Below, in pieces: positions 62,101 to 64,000 of a stretch of DNA of 64,000 bases. Location: contig NC_081136.1 in the NCBI RefSeq assembly GCF_958295425.1, forward strand, positions 30,556,077-30,620,076, read 5' to 3'. The stretch is from Solea solea (taxonomy: Eukaryota > Chordata > Actinopteri > Pleuronectiformes > Soleidae). The position numbers were made by a program, and so were the translations under genes. Every line of letters starts with the position of its first letter. The stretch's first letter is position 1. Under the pieces are notes generated by a model, which saw only the letters and a program-made list of their open reading frames with translations, had not been told where the DNA came from and did no database searches.

Positions 62101-64000
62101 TTCTTCTTGCGGTCTGTCTTATTAGATTTCCCCTCTATCATCAGTGTCTTCACAACACACCACACAAACCCGTCCTACTCTCTCTCTTCTGTCCACTTCC
62201 GTTTTTAAGTCGCTGTGTGAACTTTTTAGGAAGCATGAGAGTTTGTTTATATCTACAAGTTCTGTGTAGTAGTTGCACATTCGCCTGTGTCTTCCTGCCC
62301 CACTCCATGTCCATCAGTAGCTTTGGACTCGTACCTCAAACACAGAAAGATTACAGGGATTATAGCAAAGGGCCAGCACAAGATTACAGCCCTCTGACAG
62401 CAACACTGTTTAAGATAACCTGCTGACTGCAGGTTGTTGTTGGCTGGAGGAGTTTAAGTAACAAAGGTCCATCTTTGGTTTCAAATGCGTTGGTGTCTCC
62501 ACTTAGATTTGTCATTTATTAGTTGAGGCAGCGTGTGCATAACATGTATTGTTGTGTTGATTAAGGCCACGTCCAGACGGAAACGGCACGAAAACGTAAA
62601 CAATCTCTTTTCTTTGCCATCTTCAAAAGGTTCGGCATCGTTTCAGGAAATACTTAAAACGCTGAGAAGCAAACAGAGAAGAAGACGTTGTAAACATTAG
62701 CTATAATAACAGAAACCGACACAGAATGAACTGAGCCAGGGGAAGAAAGGGAAATAATGTCTGCTTGTTTAAGTTTACAATTTGTGCCGTTTCCGTGTGA
62801 ATATTTAGCAACTTTACAGACCTCCGGCGCCACTTTTTTCACCCCTGAGTGTGGAATCTCTAAAGCCAGGAAGTGTTCTAGTGATATGTATAATATACTA
62901 TAATATAATACTGACGGCTTTTTTAGATTTTTCCGGTCCCTTAAAACGTCTGTCTGTCTCCAGCAAAAACAAGTATGCATATTCACCTAAAGCCGTTTCC
63001 GTGTGGACGGCCCCTGAGTTTGTCAGCTCCACACAACTCTCTATGTTTATTGGTATGATGCTTTATATAGTGGGACGGAAAGATTCTTGCAAGATTGCGA
63101 GATATTGAAAATTGCACTTAAATCAAGCAATCCATGTGCCAATCACAGCTGCTGCTGTTACCGACCTCCATGCAGCTCCAATTCGCTTTCCCGGATGAAG
63201 AAATAATGCTTTTAAGGACGGATGCACAGCGTATTACTTACCAAATTACAGTAGAAACACACATCACAAGACTTTCTCATCTCTTTCTCACCCACTCTAT
63301 GTATGTGAGAGAGAGAGAGGGTGGGGGCTGGGGAGAGAAAACTAGGTCATAGGTCTTTGAGCCCACAGACCACAAATTCACAGGTGGAGATAGAGGTTCT
63401 GCACTGGAGCTTTACAAAATAACAATGATTTACTCACCAACGTCTGGGATTCAAGGACTCTAATCTGAAGACACTACTTTACGAACCTGCTTAAACAAAA
63501 CCCAGCATGAAGTGTTTAATACCATTTTAAATAATCCATATCATTTACTATTTAAATGTTCACTGTTTTAGTCTCTTTTTATTACTTTGTCTACTTTCAG
63601 GAAACCTGCAATAACTAATGTGGTGGGCAGTTGAGAATCTCATGTTTTCATTTATCTGGTAAACTTGTAACAAAACGGCTATATCCATGATGTGTGCAAC
63701 TTTGTCATGTTTCTCAACATGAGTCATGTTGAGTGATGCAATATTCACGCTTGTGAGTATCTAAATTCAGACTCCTGAGGGAAATTACCCCACTGTGTGC
63801 TCACCAGTTGCCTGTCTGTGTTTCTCTGCTGTTTACTAATGTGCAGGTAGTGAGCTTCTTTTTTTTTTTTTTTTTTTTTTTTTAAACTTTTACTGACAAC
63901 AGCTGCTCACTGTGTCTGGAAACTATGCTGATTAGAGCTGTGAGAGTGAACAGTAAACACTAGCAAATCGGAACAGTAAACTAAAACAAATGAGAATGCG
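40948..64000 (+). CDS. atxn7l1: Ataxin-7-like protein 1, 5' part, continues past the window
   Basis: ATXN7L1 is a paralogue of ataxin-7, the SAGA subunit that anchors the deubiquitinase module; its own role is less well known. Exons 40948-41044, 41559-41627, 48053-48157, 59466-59655 and 60327-60790 join in phase into 308 codons plus one base. The start MATLDRQIPSPDSFI matches human MATLDRKVPSPEAFL, followed by WSSF. Residues 74-94 form a C-x2-C-x11-H-x4-H zinc finger (C74, C77, H89, H94). CVSLPVVSLKKMP (from 154) matches human CVPVPVVSLEKIP, and QNGTKASSKSHRRLS matches the block before the conserved SCA7 domain, which should start in the next exon, outside the window. Residues 165-300 are Ser/Pro-rich and probably disordered. 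ATXN7 and ATXN7L2 fit less well in these blocks, and the NAMPT-SYPL1 neighbourhood agrees. Confidence 0.9.
41559..41627 (+). CDS. atxn7l1: ATXN7L1 coding exon 2
   Basis: Completes N33 and encodes SDSSSGDKELHCHREAVQLS then TQ, ending phase 1 at CAAG|gtaagg. It aligns with human [20 protein letters not shown]; the REAVQL/REVMRL match is the main support for this small exon. Confidence 0.8.
41851..42185 (-). mobile_element. tRNA-derived SINE-like repeat with a second tRNA-like tail
   Basis: CCCTTAAGGGAAAGTATTCC, CTCTGCATTTGACCCATCCT, GAGCAGTGGGCTGCCACACT and the end GGATTTGAACCAGCGACTTT match a common percomorph SINE-like repeat. On the minus strand GGTTCAAATCC at about 42008-42018 is a tRNA B-box. 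A second B-box-like GGTTCAAGTCC on the minus strand lies at about 42161-42171, so two tRNA-related modules follow each other. Neither folds into a complete tRNA. Confidence 0.6.
42835..43056 (-). mobile_element. Dispersed GCTGCAACTAA repeat, partial copy
   Basis: AAGCTTCTTAAATGTGAATA and TTTTCTGCTTTCTTTGCCCA are the reverse complement of the core of the copy at 32409-32675, and the segment ends near AGCAGCCCTTG. The AAGCTTCTTAAATGT motif occurs twice, about 57 bases apart. Confidence 0.55.
43878..43905. repeat. CA microsatellite
   Basis: Fourteen CA units, ATXN7L1 intron 2. Confidence 0.95.
44077..44660 (-). mobile_element. Tc1-like DNA transposon remnant (copy B)
   Basis: The left end has CACTTTATTAGGTACAC at 44078-44094; the right end GGTGTAATTAAGAAAGTGGC at 44635-44654 is its degraded inverted copy. 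Between 44325 and 44600 the DNA matches the teleost Tc1 family in reverse orientation: TTACTGTTGCCTTTCTATTA, CGGAGAACTGCCACTCAGTG, ACGCCACATTCAAAGTCACT and TCTGATGCTCGGTTTGAACT, antisense to the transposase N-terminal half. An ATCGATTC-rich block at about 44150-44230 seems inserted near the left end. Inactive and internally deleted. Confidence 0.8.
45406..45922. mobile_element. Composite dispersed repeat ending in a GCGGGCCG motif
   Basis: Starts AAGGCAAGGCAAGTTTATTT with ATAGCACACTTCAAATAG, the start of a common fish repeat that includes AATACAGCAGAGGCCGCAGC. It ends with CTGCGGGCCGTATGTTTGAC and ACCCCTGG, the end of another well-known non-autonomous hAT-like family (from memory). Boundaries between the two are uncertain. 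Confidence 0.5.
48053..48157 (+). CDS. atxn7l1: ATXN7L1 coding exon 3 (zinc-finger exon)
   Basis: Completes E56 and encodes MFVYSQFPALDDFSLVVCHV then CDKVVTPQGILTHY to residue 90, with one base left over. It carries C74, C77 and H89 of the zinc finger. Acceptor TCTGTTGCAG, donor TACG|gtaaga. In human paralogues the segment reads FGHYPAHDDFYLVVC; here PALDDFSLVVC is a notable departure. Confidence 0.9.
48550..48812 (+). mobile_element. TIR-bearing MITE, 5'-truncated copy
   Basis: TACAGTTCGGCATTGTTCGG, GTATCGGTTCAGCTCGCTTG, AACCACGCCACAGCGGGTAC and the end AGTCGTGCTAGAACTGTAAA match the fuller element at 61060-61590 in the same orientation. The left terminal repeat is missing. Confidence 0.6.
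49561..49588. repeat. CA microsatellite cluster
   Basis: Fourteen CA units, with further CA tracts at 49639-49664 and 49791-49814; the three explain long spurious His/Thr-rich or Cys/Val-rich open frames here. Confidence 0.95.
52105..52560. mobile_element. Two adjacent GCTGCAACTAA-family repeats
   Basis: The first part (52105-52270) has ATTTTCATAATCGATTAATC repeated in varied form. The second (52324-52545) starts GGGATGCAGCGGTTCATTGA, contains AATCATCAGCTATTTTGATC and TTTCAGCTTCTTAAATGTGA, the reverse complement of the core of the copy at 32409. Confidence 0.55.
53355..53640 (+). mobile_element. TIR-bearing MITE, divergent copy
   Basis: GTGTTTCCACTACATGGTCC with CAGCTCGCCTCGCC and AATATAGTACCTCAAGGTGG resemble the left half of the family seen at 61060-61590. 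A run of 14 G follows at about 53524-53537. Confidence 0.45.
54320..54355. repeat. CA microsatellite
   Basis: Eighteen CA units in ATXN7L1 intron 3. A further tract of about 17 CA units lies at 54881-54914, and a TG tract at 54667-54692. Confidence 0.96.
55163..55350. mobile_element. Short GCTGCAACTAA-family element with inverted ends
   Basis: Starts TAGAGCTGCAATGATTCATC and ends ATAATCATTAGTTGCAGCCC, giving clear terminal inverted repeats over about 190 bases, with TTTCAGCTTCTTAAATGTGT inside. A classic MITE-like structure. Confidence 0.65.
55471..55683. mobile_element. Short GCTGCAACTAA-family element, second in pair
   Basis: Starts ACTAGAGCTGAAACAATTAC and ends TTGGTTAGTTGCAGCTCTAC, with ATTTTGATAAATGATTAATC and GAGAAAATAATCGACAGATT inside. 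It lies 120 bases from the previous copy. Confidence 0.65.
57745..57760 (+). CDS. atxn7l1: Candidate alternative first coding exon of ATXN7L1
   Basis: ATG CAT AGC AAG AAC C followed by a consensus donor gtaagtg at 57761. It ends in phase 1, exactly the phase exon 4 (59466) accepts, giving MHSKNQKRHGSPLPSRSP. The product would lack the zinc-finger exon and the N-terminus. The upstream 110 bases are C-rich and CCACC-rich, possibly a 5' UTR. If instead the acceptor at 57636 were used from exon 3, the insert (57637-57760, 124 bases) would bring in a TGA. Phase alone agrees by chance one time in three. Confidence 0.35.
59466..59655 (+). CDS. atxn7l1: ATXN7L1 coding exon 4
   Basis: Completes E91 and encodes KRHGSPLPSRSPLVPMKPKA through SKAPLAVYPPKGARNKT to residue 153, plus two bases. 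H94 completes the zinc finger. Proline and basic residues dominate, as in the human segment CERRHGSMCRPSPSP. Donor ACATG|gtgggt. Confidence 0.88.
60327..60790 (+). CDS. atxn7l1: ATXN7L1 coding exon 5 (Ser/Pro-rich exon)
   Basis: Residues 154-308 plus one base: CVSLPVVSLKKMPCLSRGDP, a long Ser/Pro-rich stretch with three LDR units (SSLDRRPSP, SPLDRQLSS, STLDRKPSP), then LEKKQQNGTKASSKSHRRLS. Donor CAG|gttagt at 60791, phase 1; the family's next codons (EREFD) are not found before the window ends. Codon use is GC-rich, making other frames and the opposite strand open too. Confidence 0.9.
61060..61590 (+). mobile_element. TIR-bearing MITE, fullest copy
   Basis: GGTGCTTTTCCACAGTACAC followed by TTCTAGCAC at 61061 is mirrored by GTGCTAGAACTGTATCGTAG followed by AAAAGTGCC at about 61561-61590: terminal inverted repeats of about 28 bases. 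The interior has CGGCTCGGCTCGACTCGACT and GGCTTAGGTCGCTTCCAACC. No transposase frame; a non-autonomous DNA element. Confidence 0.7.
62566..63016. mobile_element. MITE-like element with GTCCAGACGGAAACGGC ends
   Basis: AAGGCCACGTCCAGACGGAA then ACGGC at 62566 is mirrored by GCCGTTTCCGTGTGGACGGC then CCCTG at about 62992-63016. The interior codes for nothing recognisable. The ends match a teleost repeat type I remember. Confidence 0.65.
63859..63883. repeat. T homopolymer
   Basis: About 25 consecutive T, possibly the inverted poly(A) tail of a retroposed copy, but no element is recognised beside it. Confidence 0.9.

Larger units (their letters stand above)
60791..64000 (+). other. atxn7l1: ATXN7L1 intron 5 (incomplete)
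   Basis: No further exon found. It contains a full TIR-bearing MITE (61060-61590), a second inverted-repeat element (62566-63016) and a 25-base T run at 63859-63883. Confidence 0.7.

Overview
The window is genomic DNA from a ray-finned fish, most likely a percomorph teleost. It has intron-split vertebrate genes with GT-AG introns, many CA/TG microsatellites, and several interspersed repeats recognisable from memory as typical of teleosts: Tc1-like remnants, a tRNA-derived SINE, and several MITE-like inverted-repeat families. No bacterial, phage, CRISPR or operon features are present. The three protein-coding genes were assembled by joining exons whose reading phase and splice sites agree and whose translations match known vertebrate families.

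Layout, all three genes on the plus strand: (1) 1-2596 is upstream intergenic DNA, with a possible 3' end of another gene at about 151-179 and the GC-rich NAMPT promoter at about 2300-2596. (2) 2597-22643 is NAMPT (nicotinamide phosphoribosyltransferase), 11 coding exons, complete at 491 residues. (3) 22644-28100 is NAMPT 3' UTR and intergenic DNA with nested repeats and one strong unexplained splice acceptor at 25264. (4) 28964-36896 is SYPL1 (synaptophysin-like 1), 5 coding exons, complete at 239 residues, with a polyadenylation signal at 38921. (5) From 40948 to beyond the right edge is ATXN7L1 (ataxin-7-like 1), with 5 coding exons in the window (308 complete codons) and the 3' part missing. 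A candidate alternative first exon lies at 57745-57760.

The order NAMPT-SYPL1-ATXN7L1 in one orientation matches the human chromosome 7q22 neighbourhood as I remember it, except that CDHR3, which lies between SYPL1 and ATXN7L1 in mammals, is not seen. The three genes have unrelated roles (NAD salvage enzyme, four-pass vesicle membrane protein, SAGA/ataxin-7 family protein); their proximity is conserved synteny, not a pathway.

I found no convincing new biological system. The observations most worth checking are the in-phase alternative first exon of ATXN7L1, a possible alternative 3' end of NAMPT in which the stop codon overlaps a consensus splice donor, divergence of the ataxin-7 family core motif, a PIF/Harbinger-like transposase relic beside the last NAMPT exon, two Tc1-like remnants with matching ends, and an AT-rich candidate conserved non-coding element in SYPL1 intron 1.
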